From Thiotrichaceae bacterium UBA4486 (GTDB lineage: Bacteria; Pseudomonadota; Gammaproteobacteria; Eutrophobiales; Eutrophobiaceae): 64,000 nucleotides of DNA. Each line of letters starts with the position of its first letter. The stretch's first letter is position 1. Location: assembly GCA_002389045.1 (NCBI GenBank), contig DGNS01000012.1, positions 1 through 64,000 of the forward strand. Direction: 5' to 3'. The position numbers were made by a program, and so were the translations under genes. The notes below the pieces were generated by a model. It saw only the letters and a list, made by a program, of their open reading frames with translations. It was not told the DNA's origin and made no database searches. Below are positions 14,712 to 23,770 of the stretch, in pieces.

Positions 14712-15596
14712 ATGACTATGCTCGGCGAGGGCTTCAATTCCACGCGTATACCGACAGGTGATATCGACATCCATGTAACACATGGGGGCGCCGGCGACCC
14801 GCTTTTGCTACTTCACGGCTATCCACAAACCCATGTCATGTGGCATGCGGTCGCCCCGCAACTCGTCAACCGGTTTCACGTCATCTGCCCGGATCTGCGC
14901 GGTTACGGCGACAGCGACAAGCCGGCGGGGAGCACCGATCATTCCACCTATGCCAAACGAACCATGGCCCGTGATATGGTCGAGGTCATGCGATCGCTGG
15001 GATACGCTGCGTTTTTTGTTGCCGGCCATGATCGCGGCGCGCGGGTGACACATCGCATGGTACTGGATTACCCGGATGCAGTCAGGGCGGCCTGCGTCAT
15101 GGACATCGTGCCCACGGCCTACATGTTCGAGCATGTGGACCGTAACCTGGCGGAAGGCTATTACCACTGGTTTTTCCTGATCCAGCCGGATGCTTTACCC
15201 GAACGCCTGATCGGCGCCGATCCGGCCTACTACCTGCGCGAGAAGCTGCGGCGCTGGAGTGCCGGCGGCGCGCAATTCAACCAGGCCGCTATTGCCGAAT
15301 ACATACGCTGCTTCAGCGATCCGGCAGCAATTCATGCCAGTTGCGAGGATTACCGCGCGGCCGCGACCATCGATCTTTTACACGATGCCGGGGACAGGAA
15401 CCGCAAAATCCAGTGCCCGCTGCTGGTGCTCTGGGGCAGGAAGGGGTTTGTTCATCGTAACTATGACGTCATGGCCGTATGGCAACAGTACAGCACGCGA
15501 CTTGAGGGCAGGAGCATTGACTGCGGCCATTTTCTCCCCGAAGAAGCACCGGACGCGGTCCGTGACGAGATGCTGCGTTTTTTCCGGTCCCGGTGA
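14712..15596 (+). CDS. fluoroacetate-dehalogenase-like alpha/beta hydrolase
   Basis: A 294-residue alpha/beta hydrolase very close in pattern to fluoroacetate dehalogenase (FAcD), which splits C-F bonds by hydrolysis. Numbering here: nucleophile Asp107 in GHDRGAR, acid Asp131 in VMDIVPT, His273 in CGHFLPEE; Arg108 and Arg111 for the substrate carboxylate; and the halide pocket His152, Trp153 (YYHWFF) and Tyr214 (CEDYRAA). HGYPQTHVMWH forms the oxyanion region. All residues needed for defluorination in characterised enzymes are present; actual substrate is inference and other haloacetates or epoxides remain possible. It stands alone, just right of the integron. Confidence 0.85.
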   Translation: MTMLGEGFNSTRIPTGDIDIHVTHGGAGDPLLLLHGYPQTHVMWHAVAPQLVNRFHVICPDLRGYGDSDKPAGSTDHSTYAKRTMARDMVEVMRSLGYAAFFVAGHDRGARVTHRMVLDYPDAVRAACVMDIVPTAYMFEHVDRNLAEGYYHWFFLIQPDALPERLIGADPAYYLREKLRRWSAGGAQFNQAAIAEYIRCFSDPAAIHASCEDYRAAATIDLLHDAGDRNRKIQCPLLVLWGRKGFVHRNYDVMAVWQQYSTRLEGRSIDCGHFLPEEAPDAVRDEMLRFFRSR

Positions 15597-15761
15597 TGGA
15601 AGACTTGATAAACTCCTGCAGGAATTGGTGTATTCACGGCTTTGGGCCGGCGTAATTCAAATATATCCACCTGTTCAGCTGCATACCGAACCATAAAAAC
15701 CGGCCGTTAACCAATGCAATATTAATCGCGCGTAAACTTTATTAACTGTTCCATCTATCCC

Positions 15762-16358
15762 ATGAAATGCCTCGTCATAATTGCACACCCGGATTCCGGC
15801 AGCCTGTGTCATTCCCTGGCTCGCGTTGCCATACAAACCCTGACTGATGCCGGCCACGAGGTAGTGATCGATGATCTCTATCAGTCCGGCTTTATACCTT
15901 CGCTCACAATCAATGAACGTAAAACCTATTATGATCCGCCGTTTGACTCCTCGGCCATAGAATCACGGGTGGAGAGTTTACGCTCCACCGAAGCACTCGT
16001 ACTGGTGTTTCCCGTCTGGTGGTTTGGCTTTCCCGCCATCCTCAAGGGCTGGTTCGATCGCGTCTGGGCGCCCGGTATTGCCTATGACCACGCCACGGAC
16101 CTCGGGCCAATCAAGCCCCGGCTGCATAACCTGCGGCGGACAATGGCGATTACAACACTGGGATCACCGTGGTGGGCGGACCGTCTGCTATTGTGGCAAC
16201 CTGTGAAACGGGTGTTGAAAACGGCTATCCTTCGCACCTGTGCGCCTGAATGCCGGTTCGAAATACTGTCACTCTACAAGGCGGAGCGCCTTACTGTCCG
16301 GGAGGTTGATGTGTTCACTTCGCGTATTCATAAAAAGCTCGGCAAATGGCGGATTTGA
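15762..16358 (+). CDS. flavodoxin-fold NAD(P)H quinone reductase
   Basis: A 198-residue protein of the Flavodoxin_2 family (MdaB/KefG/NQO type). The FMN/FAD phosphate loop is at the N-terminus (IIAHPDSGSLCHSLA), and the FPVWWFGFPAILKGWFDRVW segment is the family signature that stacks on the flavin. It would reduce quinones by two electrons, avoiding radical formation. It is about 165 bases after the dehalogenase-like gene; no ribosome site stands out. Confidence 0.85.
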   Translation: MKCLVIIAHPDSGSLCHSLARVAIQTLTDAGHEVVIDDLYQSGFIPSLTINERKTYYDPPFDSSAIESRVESLRSTEALVLVFPVWWFGFPAILKGWFDRVWAPGIAYDHATDLGPIKPRLHNLRRTMAITTLGSPWWADRLLLWQPVKRVLKTAILRTCAPECRFEILSLYKAERLTVREVDVFTSRIHKKLGKWRI

Positions 16359-16522
16359 ACAGGTCAAATATCTGCTTTTCTCGATTGTTACTCTCTATCC
16401 CTGTCGAAAACAGTTCAGCCATAATTATGCGAAGCAAAAGAAAATAAATTAATTGGCCGGATCTAGATTATACCACCTGCTTTTCGAGAGTCTTTCTTTG
16501 CTGATTTAACGAGGAAAAAATT

Positions 16523-16849
16523 ATGCAACACTGGTTGTTTCTTACTGTCGCCATCGCTCTTGAGGTCGCGGGCACCACTTCGATGAAGTTGTCCGAAGGC
16601 TTTACCAGGCTTACTCCTTCGGTGCTTATTTTCCTGTTCTATGCCGCTTCATTTGTGGCGCTGACCTTTGCGTTGAAAAAAATCGAGGTCAGTGTTGCAT
16701 ATGCCGTCTGGTCGGGTGTCGGCACAGCCCTGGTCACGGGAATCGGTATTTTGTATTTTCGGGAATCAGCCACGGTTTTCAAGCTTGCCTGCATACTGCT
16801 GATCATTGCCGGTGTAGTGGGACTCAGTCTCACTCAGGCCGAACACTGA
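16523..16849 (+). CDS. small multidrug resistance (SMR) transporter, EmrE/QacE type
   Basis: A 108-residue, four-helix proton-driven efflux protein. The essential Glu14 lies in ALEVAGTTSMKLSEGF, and AYAVWSGVGTALV is the helix-3 signature. SMR proteins export quaternary ammonium and other cations as antiparallel dimers. QacE-like genes are common integron-associated cargo, but this one is outside the attC-bounded array. AACGAGGAAAAA precedes the ATG as ribosome site. Confidence 0.93.
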   Translation: MQHWLFLTVAIALEVAGTTSMKLSEGFTRLTPSVLIFLFYAASFVALTFALKKIEVSVAYAVWSGVGTALVTGIGILYFRESATVFKLACILLIIAGVVGLSLTQAEH

Positions 16850-17049
16850 ACAACCGGCATAAAACGGCTGCATGCGACTTCATTCCCGATGCGAAACGTG
16901 ACTATCGGCTAATATATTGAAATGAATCCGGAAATCAGCCCGGGTTGCAATGAGGTCTGGATAACGTAAAAATGTGTATATCTATACTTTCTGAAATATC
17001 GCTATAGATAAAGCAGGAAGTGCCGGCTTACACCCGGGTATTACCGCAA

Positions 17050-17571
17050 ATGAAAACGATTCTTTATTTCTCATATGGCTCCAATATGTCTACGCCCCGA
17101 CTCACACACAGGGCTCCGTCGGCACGGGCCATAACTGGTGCGAGGCTGCACGGGCACCGGCTGATGTTTCACAAGAAAAGCAGTGACAACTCCGGGAAAT
17201 GTGATATTCAGCATACGAATAATGACATGGATTTTGTATATGGTGTCGTTTTTGAAATTACAGTCACTGAAAAAGCTGGATTGGACAGAATAGAGGGCGT
17301 GGGGATCGGCTACGATGAGAAAAATGTTGCAGTTCACACTCATCAGGGCGAAATACTGAATGTCGTTACTTACTATGCTATAAACATCGATCCTGAACTG
17401 AAGCCGTATGAATGGTACAAGGAGCATATAGTTCGCGGAGCTTGCGAACATGGATTGCCCGCTGAGTATGTCAACACAATTACAGCCATTGAGTCCATGC
17501 CAGACCCGGACACATCCCGGCATGAACGGGAGCTGTCGATTTACCGGCAACATGTACAGGGAAGGAAGTAA
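17050..17571 (+). CDS. gamma-glutamylcyclotransferase-like protein
   Basis: A 173-residue protein of the GGCT/AIG2-like fold: LYFSYGSNMSTPRL is the substrate-binding glycine loop, and the catalytic Glu is probably in GLDRIEGVGIGY. These enzymes cyclise gamma-glutamyl amino acids to 5-oxoproline. I use the ATG at 17050; a GTG at 17020 in frame lacks a better signal. No partner glutathione gene is adjacent, although a gamma-glutamyltransferase lies at 38171. Confidence 0.8.
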   Translation: MKTILYFSYGSNMSTPRLTHRAPSARAITGARLHGHRLMFHKKSSDNSGKCDIQHTNNDMDFVYGVVFEITVTEKAGLDRIEGVGIGYDEKNVAVHTHQGEILNVVTYYAINIDPELKPYEWYKEHIVRGACEHGLPAEYVNTITAIESMPDPDTSRHERELSIYRQHVQGRK

Positions 17572-17706
17572 ATATGATTACTCCGTGACAAATTTGAGCA
17601 AAGGCATCATTACCCGGCCACCCCACCTTAATCGACGGAAAAACCGTAAATATGAATATGGCTGGATACTGCCAGCTCCATTATTGGCCCGGTTGTAATC
17701 AGGAGA

Positions 17707-17928
17707 TTATTGCTGTTCACCCCACCAGGCCATAAATTCCTCGAAATCGATTTCATTGTTATGGTCTGTATCGATTTTATCGAATCCTTTTTTAAGTTCT
17801 TTTTCGTCAATTTGAAAGCCGATATCGCTGATTAGGCGGGCAAATTCCGAATAATCCAGGACACCGTTTTTCTTGCTGTCAAAATTATTGAAATACGTCA
17901 GGATATCTTCGAAATCGCGATCACTCAT
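17707..17928 (-). CDS. EF-hand calcium-binding protein
   Basis: A 73-residue protein with two EF-hands. Loop 1: DSKKNGVLDYSE (residues 17-28); loop 2: DTDHNNEIDFEE (about 53-64); both carry acids at positions 1, 3/5 and 12. No signal peptide, so it would act in the cytosol. It is convergent with the preceding gene. Role unknown; may sense calcium. Confidence 0.85.
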   Translation of the reverse strand: MSDRDFEDILTYFNNFDSKKNGVLDYSEFARLISDIGFQIDEKELKKGFDKIDTDHNNEIDFEEFMAWWGEQQ

Positions 17929-18131
17929 ATCAGGTCCTTTATTATCAATGGGTTACTGTCAGGATCCACAAGGGCAAATTCTGCGTTTTTATGTTCAATA
18001 TGTCTAGCTTATTATGAAATAAATCAAATCTGCAAAGCCTGATTACCGGCGGTTTCCGAGTGCAAACGATTCGAGGTAAGACGCGGTGCCGGGGTAATCA
18101 GGTAATATTGTTCTATCCAAAGGAGCTAACT

Positions 18132-18668
18132 GTGAGAACTCTGGTATTCGTGCTCGTCCTCGGCGGGATTATGACAACCGGCATTGCTGCTGACGAAAGC
18201 CCTTACAAGGGACAGGAGATGCGCGGTATCAAGTCGCTGTCGCAACAGCAAGTCGATGGTTATCTCAACGGCAGGGGCATGGGCTATGCCAGGGCGGCTG
18301 AACTCAACAATTATCCCGGCCCGCTGCATGTGCTGGATTTAGCCGATGAGCTTGGTCTCGACGAGGGGCAAATCAGCAGGACCCGGGCAATTTACGGGTC
18401 AATGAGATCACGGGCGATCACCCTGGGCAAGCAACTATTGGAAAAGGAGCAGGAACTGGATCGGATGTTTGCCAACAGCGAAATAGACCCGGAGACGCTG
18501 AATACGCTTGTTGCTGATGCCGGAATGATCCGGGCGAAAATCCGCTATGTGCATCTGCACGCACATCTTCAGCAAAAAGCAGTGCTTGGCAAAAATCAGG
18601 TTGAACTGTATAACCGGTTGCGCGGTTATACAGCCATGCAGGATCGGCCACATCATCATGAGCATTGA
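18132..18668 (+). CDS. periplasmic Spy/CpxP-like protein
   Basis: A 178-residue secreted protein. GTG start at 18132 with AAGGAG at 18119-18124; the N-terminal hydrophobic segment (about residues 2-18) is a signal peptide, cleaved near GIAAD. The mature part is helical with an LTXXQ-like pattern (LDLADELGLDEGQISRTRAIY) typical of the Spy/CpxP/ZraP heavy-metal-sensor family, and a His-rich tail (RPHHHEH) that could bind metal. Chaperone or metal-buffer role is inferred. Confidence 0.75.
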   Translation: MRTLVFVLVLGGIMTTGIAADESPYKGQEMRGIKSLSQQQVDGYLNGRGMGYARAAELNNYPGPLHVLDLADELGLDEGQISRTRAIYGSMRSRAITLGKQLLEKEQELDRMFANSEIDPETLNTLVADAGMIRAKIRYVHLHAHLQQKAVLGKNQVELYNRLRGYTAMQDRPHHHEH

Positions 18669-18745
18669 TACAGGACCCGGCAGCACCTGTGAGCGGAATC
18701 CCATGCCCTGATACCGGGCCTTTGTCATTGCCTGCGAGCGAATTC

Positions 18746-19162
18746 ATGACCATCGAATACAAGATCAATAGCCCGATATCGACTGATCAGTTCATCACTT
18801 TATTGCGCGAATCGACACTCGGTGAACGCCGGCCGATAGATGATCGCGCGTGCATGGAAGGCATGGTTAATAACGCTAATCTTATGGTGACAGCCTGGCA
18901 TGACAAGGAACTGATAGGCGTTGCCCGCTCAATGACGGATTTTCACTATGCCTGTTATCTCTCCGATTTGGCGGTACACAGGAATTATCAAAAACGTGGT
19001 ATCGGCAGAAAATTACAATCCATCACCCGGGAAAAACTTGGTCCTGTATGCAAGCTGATCCTGATTGCCGCCCCCGCCGCAAATTCATACTACGAGCATA
19101 TCGGGTTCACCAATAATCCAAGGTGCTGGGTGCTTGAACGTCAACAGAGGATCAAGGACTGA
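18746..19162 (+). CDS. GNAT-family N-acetyltransferase
   Basis: A 138-residue acetyltransferase. The acetyl-CoA loop is YQKRGIGRKLQ (R/Q-x-x-G-x-G pattern), preceded by the strand YLSDLAVHRNY and followed by ANSYYEHIGF, the usual C-terminal motif. I start at the ATG at 18746 because upstream in-frame sequence overlaps the previous gene. Substrate unknown. Confidence 0.85.
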   Translation: MTIEYKINSPISTDQFITLLRESTLGERRPIDDRACMEGMVNNANLMVTAWHDKELIGVARSMTDFHYACYLSDLAVHRNYQKRGIGRKLQSITREKLGPVCKLILIAAPAANSYYEHIGFTNNPRCWVLERQQRIKD

Positions 19163-19273
19163 CGCGCTGCTCCAAACAATCCTCATGAGGCGAGTTTAAT
19201 TATCCGGTTATCTGGCGAAATCGGCTTTACTCATGCAAAATGTCCGCGCTTTAGCCTGTTTGCTTCACCGGCC

Positions 19274-20461
19274 ATGCCACTACAGAGAATTACCATGAAC
19301 GATAATCGACAACCCGACTGGGATCCACGATCCGCCGACGTGCTGGGGGATCAGCGCGCCGCCTATGATGATATGCGCGAACGCTGCCCTGTTGCCCACA
19401 GCGAAACCATGCACTGGTCGCTGTTTCGCCATGAGGACATCAGCCGCGTACTCGGTGATCACGAAACATTCAGCAATGCGGTGTCCCGGCACCTCTCCGT
19501 CCCCAACGGCATGGATCCCCCGGAACATTCGGCATACCGGCGTATTATCGAGCCCTATTTCACGGCGGAACGCATGCATACCTTCGAACCTCGCTGCCGG
19601 GAAATTGTCGTTGAGTTAATGCGGGACGCATGTGCGCGCCACGAACCGGAACTGATGCACGGCTTTGCGCTGCCATTCGCGGTGCGTGTGCAGTGCGCCT
19701 TTCTCGGCTGGCCGCAGTCCTTGCATGAACCGCTTACTGACTGGACCCGCAAAAACCAGCGCGCGACTCTGGCCCGGGACCGGCGCGCGATGGCGGAAAT
19801 CGCACACGAGTTCGAGAGTATCATCGACGAGATGCTGGAGACCCGTTACCAGGCCGGGGCGAACCCCGATGACGACGTCACGGCCGCGCTGATGCACGAG
19901 AAGGTTTGGGGCCGGACGCTGAGCAACGAGGAAATTGCCAGTATTTTGCGCAACTGGACCGTAGGTGAAGTCGGCACCATCTCCGCGTCAATCGGCATCC
20001 TGTTGCACTATCTTGCTCATCACGTTGATGTGCAACAGCAGCTACGCGGACAACCGGACGCCCTGCCGGCGGCCATCGACGAGATCCTCAGGCTGCACGG
20101 CCCCCTGGTGGCCAATCGCCGCATCACGACCCGCGCGGTGGAGATCGGTGGGCGGAAAATCGAAGCCGGCGAGCGAATCTCGCTGATCTGGATTTCCGCC
20201 AACCGTGATGGCCGGGTTTTTGAGGATCCGTACCGTTTTCGACTCGACCGCGATCCGGACAAGAACCTGCTCTATGGCGCAGGCATCCATGTCTGCCCCG
20301 GCGCGCCGCTGGCGCGAATGGAGTTGCGCGTGGTCATGGAAGAACTTTTCAAACACACGACCTTGATCGAGCCGGTGGCTGGCAAATTGCCGGTTAATGC
20401 CGTTTACCCTGCGAGCGGCTATTCCTCGCTGTTTCTGCGCTTGCAGGGAAGCGGCGTATAG
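19274..20461 (+). CDS. cytochrome P450
   Basis: A 395-residue bacterial (class I) P450. The haem loop is YGAGIHVCPGAPLAR with the ligand Cys near residue 341; the usual first Phe is replaced by Tyr. The K-helix ExxR is EILR in IDEILRLHG. The I-helix carries VGEVGTISAS in place of the common AGxxT. No ferredoxin or reductase gene is adjacent, so redox partners must come from elsewhere. An ATG at 19295 is an alternative start. Confidence 0.92.
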   Translation: MPLQRITMNDNRQPDWDPRSADVLGDQRAAYDDMRERCPVAHSETMHWSLFRHEDISRVLGDHETFSNAVSRHLSVPNGMDPPEHSAYRRIIEPYFTAERMHTFEPRCREIVVELMRDACARHEPELMHGFALPFAVRVQCAFLGWPQSLHEPLTDWTRKNQRATLARDRRAMAEIAHEFESIIDEMLETRYQAGANPDDDVTAALMHEKVWGRTLSNEEIASILRNWTVGEVGTISASIGILLHYLAHHVDVQQQLRGQPDALPAAIDEILRLHGPLVANRRITTRAVEIGGRKIEAGERISLIWISANRDGRVFEDPYRFRLDRDPDKNLLYGAGIHVCPGAPLARMELRVVMEELFKHTTLIEPVAGKLPVNAVYPASGYSSLFLRLQGSGV

Positions 20462-20559
20462 TATTGCTTGAAGTACTTGAGACGGCACTCAGCAGGAATG
20501 CCTACAGTAATTTCAGTGATCATGCCTTGCTACAACGCCAATTGGCGGCAATTGCCGGG

Positions 20560-20697
20560 CACGGTTTTGAATAATGCGGCGGGTTTCCGGTTTTACGCCA
20601 GGGTTTTTGAACCGGTCTTAGATGACAGAACCGGCAGCATTGCTGCCGACACTATCATGCCGCGGTTGCCATGCAGGCTCATTCCGCAGTAGAGTTG
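20560..20697 (-). pseudogene. possible remnant of an IS110-type transposase N-terminus
   Basis: Reading leftward from 20697, QLYCGMSLHGNRGMIV resembles the start of IS110 transposases (compare QLYCGIDLHSNN of the complete copy at 5395). The frame stops after about 35 residues. The 485 bases between the P450 and SDR genes contain nothing else gene-like. A short resemblance only, so low confidence. Confidence 0.35.
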
Positions 20698-20867
20698 TCC
20701 GGGTTGTTTGCTCAGCCGGGTACGGTTCAGGTTTCGGGCCTTCGCGTGAGGCGAAATACGTGATTATTCGATTACCTGACTATCTACTATTATTTCAGGG
20801 ATACCCTGACTGATTTTATACCGGAATTTTCAGGGCACGATAATGTAACGAGACTTTCAATTTTCTT

Positions 20868-20899
20868 CTTTTGGCAAGCACCTGTGTGCCTGCCAAAAG
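20868..20899 (+). repeat. inverted repeat upstream of the SDR gene
   Basis: CTTTTGGCA (20868-20876) and TGCCAAAAG (20891-20899) are perfect complements around a 14-base centre in which GCAC and GTGC also pair. It lies about 47 bases before the SDR start. Without a T-run after it, an operator, a 5' leader hairpin or a read-through terminator are all possible. Confidence 0.5.
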
Positions 20900-20945
20900 A
20901 CGGTGCCCCTGGAATAATCCGGGGTTCCCCGATCGGAGATAACAT

Positions 20946-21608
20946 ATGACAACTGCACTGGTTACAGGCGCCAACCGCGGCATCGGCCTCGAATTCTGTC
21001 GCCAGCTCCGGGCACGTGGCGACAGCGTCATTGCGGTTTGCCGCAATGCCAGCAAGGAACTCGAAGCGCTGGATGTGCAAACCATCGATAATATTGATGT
21101 CACCGATGTTGCCTCCATGGCGACGCTGGCCAATGACCTGATGGGGAGTCAAATTGATATCCTCATCTGTAATGCCGGCATCATGCTGAATGAGTCCATT
21201 GGCGACATGGATTTCGACAGCGTCCGTGAACAGTTCGAGGTCAACGCACTGGGCACGCTGCACACCGTGACCGCGCTGCTGCCCTTGCTGGCCGATCCCT
21301 CGAAGATTGCGCTGATCACCAGCCGCATGGGTTCCATTGGCGACAACACCTCCGGCGGCAGGTACGGCTACCGCATGTCAAAGTGCGCACTGAACATGGC
21401 CGGCGTCAGCCTCAGTCACGATTTGAAACACCGCAATATCAGCGTGGCCATTCTGCATCCCGGACACGTGCAGACCGACATGACCGATCATCATGGCAAT
21501 ATCACCGCGGAGGAATCCGTGCGCGGTCTGCTGCAGCGCATCGACGAACTGAACGCCGATAACTCGGGAACGTTCTGGCACAGCAACGGTGAAATCCTGC
21601 CCTGGTGA
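20946..21608 (+). CDS. short-chain dehydrogenase/reductase
   Basis: A 220-residue SDR. NAD(P)-binding TGANRGIG at residues 7-14, NAG motif (CNAGIM), catalytic Ser in ITSRMGSIG and Tyr/Lys in YGYRMSK; PGHVQTDM follows. The sequence groups with CsgA-like SDRs of unknown substrate. A GGAG precedes the ATG, which lies 47 bases after an inverted repeat. Confidence 0.9.
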   Translation: MTTALVTGANRGIGLEFCRQLRARGDSVIAVCRNASKELEALDVQTIDNIDVTDVASMATLANDLMGSQIDILICNAGIMLNESIGDMDFDSVREQFEVNALGTLHTVTALLPLLADPSKIALITSRMGSIGDNTSGGRYGYRMSKCALNMAGVSLSHDLKHRNISVAILHPGHVQTDMTDHHGNITAEESVRGLLQRIDELNADNSGTFWHSNGEILPW

Positions 21609-21646
21609 TATCGAGCATTACATTTACGTACACAATGATCTGACCG

Positions 21647-22588
21647 ATGGAATTCAAGGATTATTACAGAATTCTGGGGGTTGAACCCGACGCCGATGAG
21701 AAGACGATCAAGGCCGCCTATCGAAAGCTGGCCAGGAAATATCACCCCGATGTCAGCGACCACCAGGATGCCGAGAAACAGTTCAAGGAAGTATCGGAAG
21801 CCTACAAGGTACTGAAGGACCCGGCAAAGCGCGCGGAGTATGACGAACTCCGCAAGTACGGCAGGCATGGCAAACCCTTTGAACCGCCACCGGGCTGGCA
21901 ACCATCGGGCAGCGCCGACGGTGCCTTTTTTGAAGATGATTTTTCCGATTTCTTTGCATCCATTTTTGGTGGCGGACGCGGCGGCACACGGCGCGCCCAA
22001 CGGCACGACTTCCATATGCGTGGTCAGGATATTGAAATGGAATTGCCGGTCTTCCTGGAAGAGATGCTGTCGGATAAAAGCAAAGCCATCGCCTACAAGC
22101 TGCCGCAGTACGATGCCGATGGCCACAGGCTTGAGGATGTCGAGAAAAAACTGAATGTTAAAATTCCTCCCGGGGCAATCGATGGTGAGCGTATTCGCCT
22201 GAAGGGCCAGGGCGCGCCCGGGATCGGTGGCGGTCCCAATGGCGACCTGTATCTGCATATTCGACTGGTGCCGCATCCTCTCTATGATGTCGAAGGACAT
22301 AACCTCATCATCACTGTGCCGCTGGCGCCATGGGAAGCTGCACTGGGTACGAAAATTACCGTCCCGACACTGACCGGCAACATCAGTCTGACCATTCCGC
22401 CGGACAGTCAGACCGGCCAGCGTCTGCGTATCAAGGGCAAAGGGCTGGTGAGCAAGACCGGCAGGGGTGATCTCTATGCGGTGTTGAAAATAGTTATGCC
22501 AAGGCGAAGTAATGAAAACACGCGCATGCTCTGGCAACAGCTCGCCGACGAGGCGTCCTTTGAGCCCAGAAGCGAGTGGAGAAACTGA
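21647..22588 (+). CDS. cbpA: DnaJ-class co-chaperone CbpA
   Basis: A 313-residue J-domain protein: J domain at residues 1-70 with HPD at 33-35, a G/F-rich linker (about 75-120, FFASIFGGGRGG), and two C-terminal substrate-binding domains without the zinc finger of DnaJ. That layout defines CbpA. It stimulates DnaK and binds curved DNA. The modulator gene cbpM follows after 2 bases. Confidence 0.93.
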   Translation: MEFKDYYRILGVEPDADEKTIKAAYRKLARKYHPDVSDHQDAEKQFKEVSEAYKVLKDPAKRAEYDELRKYGRHGKPFEPPPGWQPSGSADGAFFEDDFSDFFASIFGGGRGGTRRAQRHDFHMRGQDIEMELPVFLEEMLSDKSKAIAYKLPQYDADGHRLEDVEKKLNVKIPPGAIDGERIRLKGQGAPGIGGGPNGDLYLHIRLVPHPLYDVEGHNLIITVPLAPWEAALGTKITVPTLTGNISLTIPPDSQTGQRLRIKGKGLVSKTGRGDLYAVLKIVMPRRSNENTRMLWQQLADEASFEPRSEWRN

Positions 22589-22590
22589 CC

Positions 22591-22896
22591 ATGAGTACTG
22601 AAAAATCCGTACAGTTCAACGTCCGGGAGTTCACGCGGATTACCGGCATGAGCACCGAGGTACTGGTTGAAATCGTCAAGGAAGGCATTGTCGAACCCGG
22701 TGGGGAAAGTCCGGAAAACTGGCGATTCGATACCCATATGCTCTGCGTTGTTAAAAAAGCCTCGCGGCTGCATGACGATCTGGACATCGACTGGAACGGC
22801 ATCGCGCTGGTGCTGGAGTTGCTTGACAGAATGCAAACCCTGCACATGGAAAACGAATCACTGCGCCAGCGTCTCGGACGTTTCCTGCAGGATTGA
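22591..22896 (+). CDS. cbpM: chaperone modulator CbpM
   Basis: A 101-residue partner of CbpA with a MerR-like helix-turn-helix fold: FNVREFTRITGMSTEVLVEIVKEGIVEP, then WRFDTHML and a C-terminal coiled coil. CbpM binds the J domain and inhibits CbpA. I use the ATG at 22591 (GGAG about 9 bases upstream) rather than the GTG at 22576, which would overlap cbpA. Confidence 0.88.
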   Translation: MSTEKSVQFNVREFTRITGMSTEVLVEIVKEGIVEPGGESPENWRFDTHMLCVVKKASRLHDDLDIDWNGIALVLELLDRMQTLHMENESLRQRLGRFLQD

Positions 22897-23047
22897 TATC
22901 GGGGCAATGCCATTAAACAAAGTGCCTGAAGCCAACAGATCAATCGATACCCGGGCAGCGGTTCCGTGTTAAACACCACCGGAATATTCGTTTGCCTGAC
23001 CAGCGTGAATATGTAATTACGGAAATCCGACAGGGAAACCCCGGGGG

Positions 23048-23770
23048 ATGAATATTAGCCATCATCGATACCTGCTGTTCCTGTCCCTGGTATTCCTTCT
23101 GGTCTGGGCGGCTCTGGCCATTGATCCCCTGTATCGCAAGGACTGGGCGCTGGAAAATGTTCTGGTGGCGGTTTTTGTTCTGATTATTGCCGTTTCATAC
23201 AGGCACCTGCTGTTATCGCGCATCTCCTACACGCTGATTTTCATTTTTCTCTGCCTGCATGAAGTCGGATCACATTACACCTACAGTGAAGTGCCCTATG
23301 ACCGCTGGTTCCAGGCAATGACCGGCGGCACCTTTAATGACCTGGTCGGCTGGGAGCGTAATAACTTCGATCGCGTCATCCATTTCTGTTACGGCCTGCT
23401 ACTGGCTTACCCGGTACGCGAAATATTCCTGCGCGTGGTCAATGTTCGCGGCTTCTGGGGTTATTTCCTGCCGCTGGATCTGACCATGTCCAGTTCCATG
23501 ACCTTCGAGCTTTTCGAGTGGGGAGCGGCCTCGCTGTTTGGCGGCGACCTCGGTATGGCCTATCTCGGCACACAGGGAGATATCTGGGACAGTCACAAGG
23601 ACATGGCGCTGGCCAGCCTGGGTGCATTGACGGCTATGTCATTCACCGCATTACTGAACGTTTACCTGCAACGGGATTTTGCCAGGGAATGGGCCGAAAG
23701 TTTACGCGTCAAGCGAACCGAACCGCTGGGCGAGGACGAACTTGCCCGACTCTGGGAGCAGCGGCAGTGA
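23048..23770 (+). CDS. DUF2238 (YjdF-like) membrane protein
   Basis: A 240-residue integral membrane protein with about six helices and the DUF2238 pattern HEVGSHYTYSEVPYD, NNFDRVIHFCYGLL, and FELFEWGAA followed by GTQGDIWDSHKDM. The conserved His/Asp/Glu residues within helices suggest metal binding or catalysis, but no member has an established role. GGGGG at 23041-23045 is an acceptable ribosome site. Confidence 0.85.
   Translation: MNISHHRYLLFLSLVFLLVWAALAIDPLYRKDWALENVLVAVFVLIIAVSYRHLLLSRISYTLIFIFLCLHEVGSHYTYSEVPYDRWFQAMTGGTFNDLVGWERNNFDRVIHFCYGLLLAYPVREIFLRVVNVRGFWGYFLPLDLTMSSSMTFELFEWGAASLFGGDLGMAYLGTQGDIWDSHKDMALASLGALTAMSFTALLNVYLQRDFAREWAESLRVKRTEPLGEDELARLWEQRQ

Noticed and set aside
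17020..17049. GTG start extending the gamma-glutamylcyclotransferase-like protein by 10 residues
   Set aside because: The family begins right before the YFSYGSN loop, and the ATG at 17050 gives the normal N-terminus.
20468..20692. 74-codon frame after the P450 gene
   Set aside because: No ribosome site, odd composition, and it runs opposite to the possible IS110 remnant; not supported as a gene.
21491..22537. 348-codon open frame on the minus strand
   Set aside because: Antisense to cbpA, which has a complete J domain and CbpM partner.
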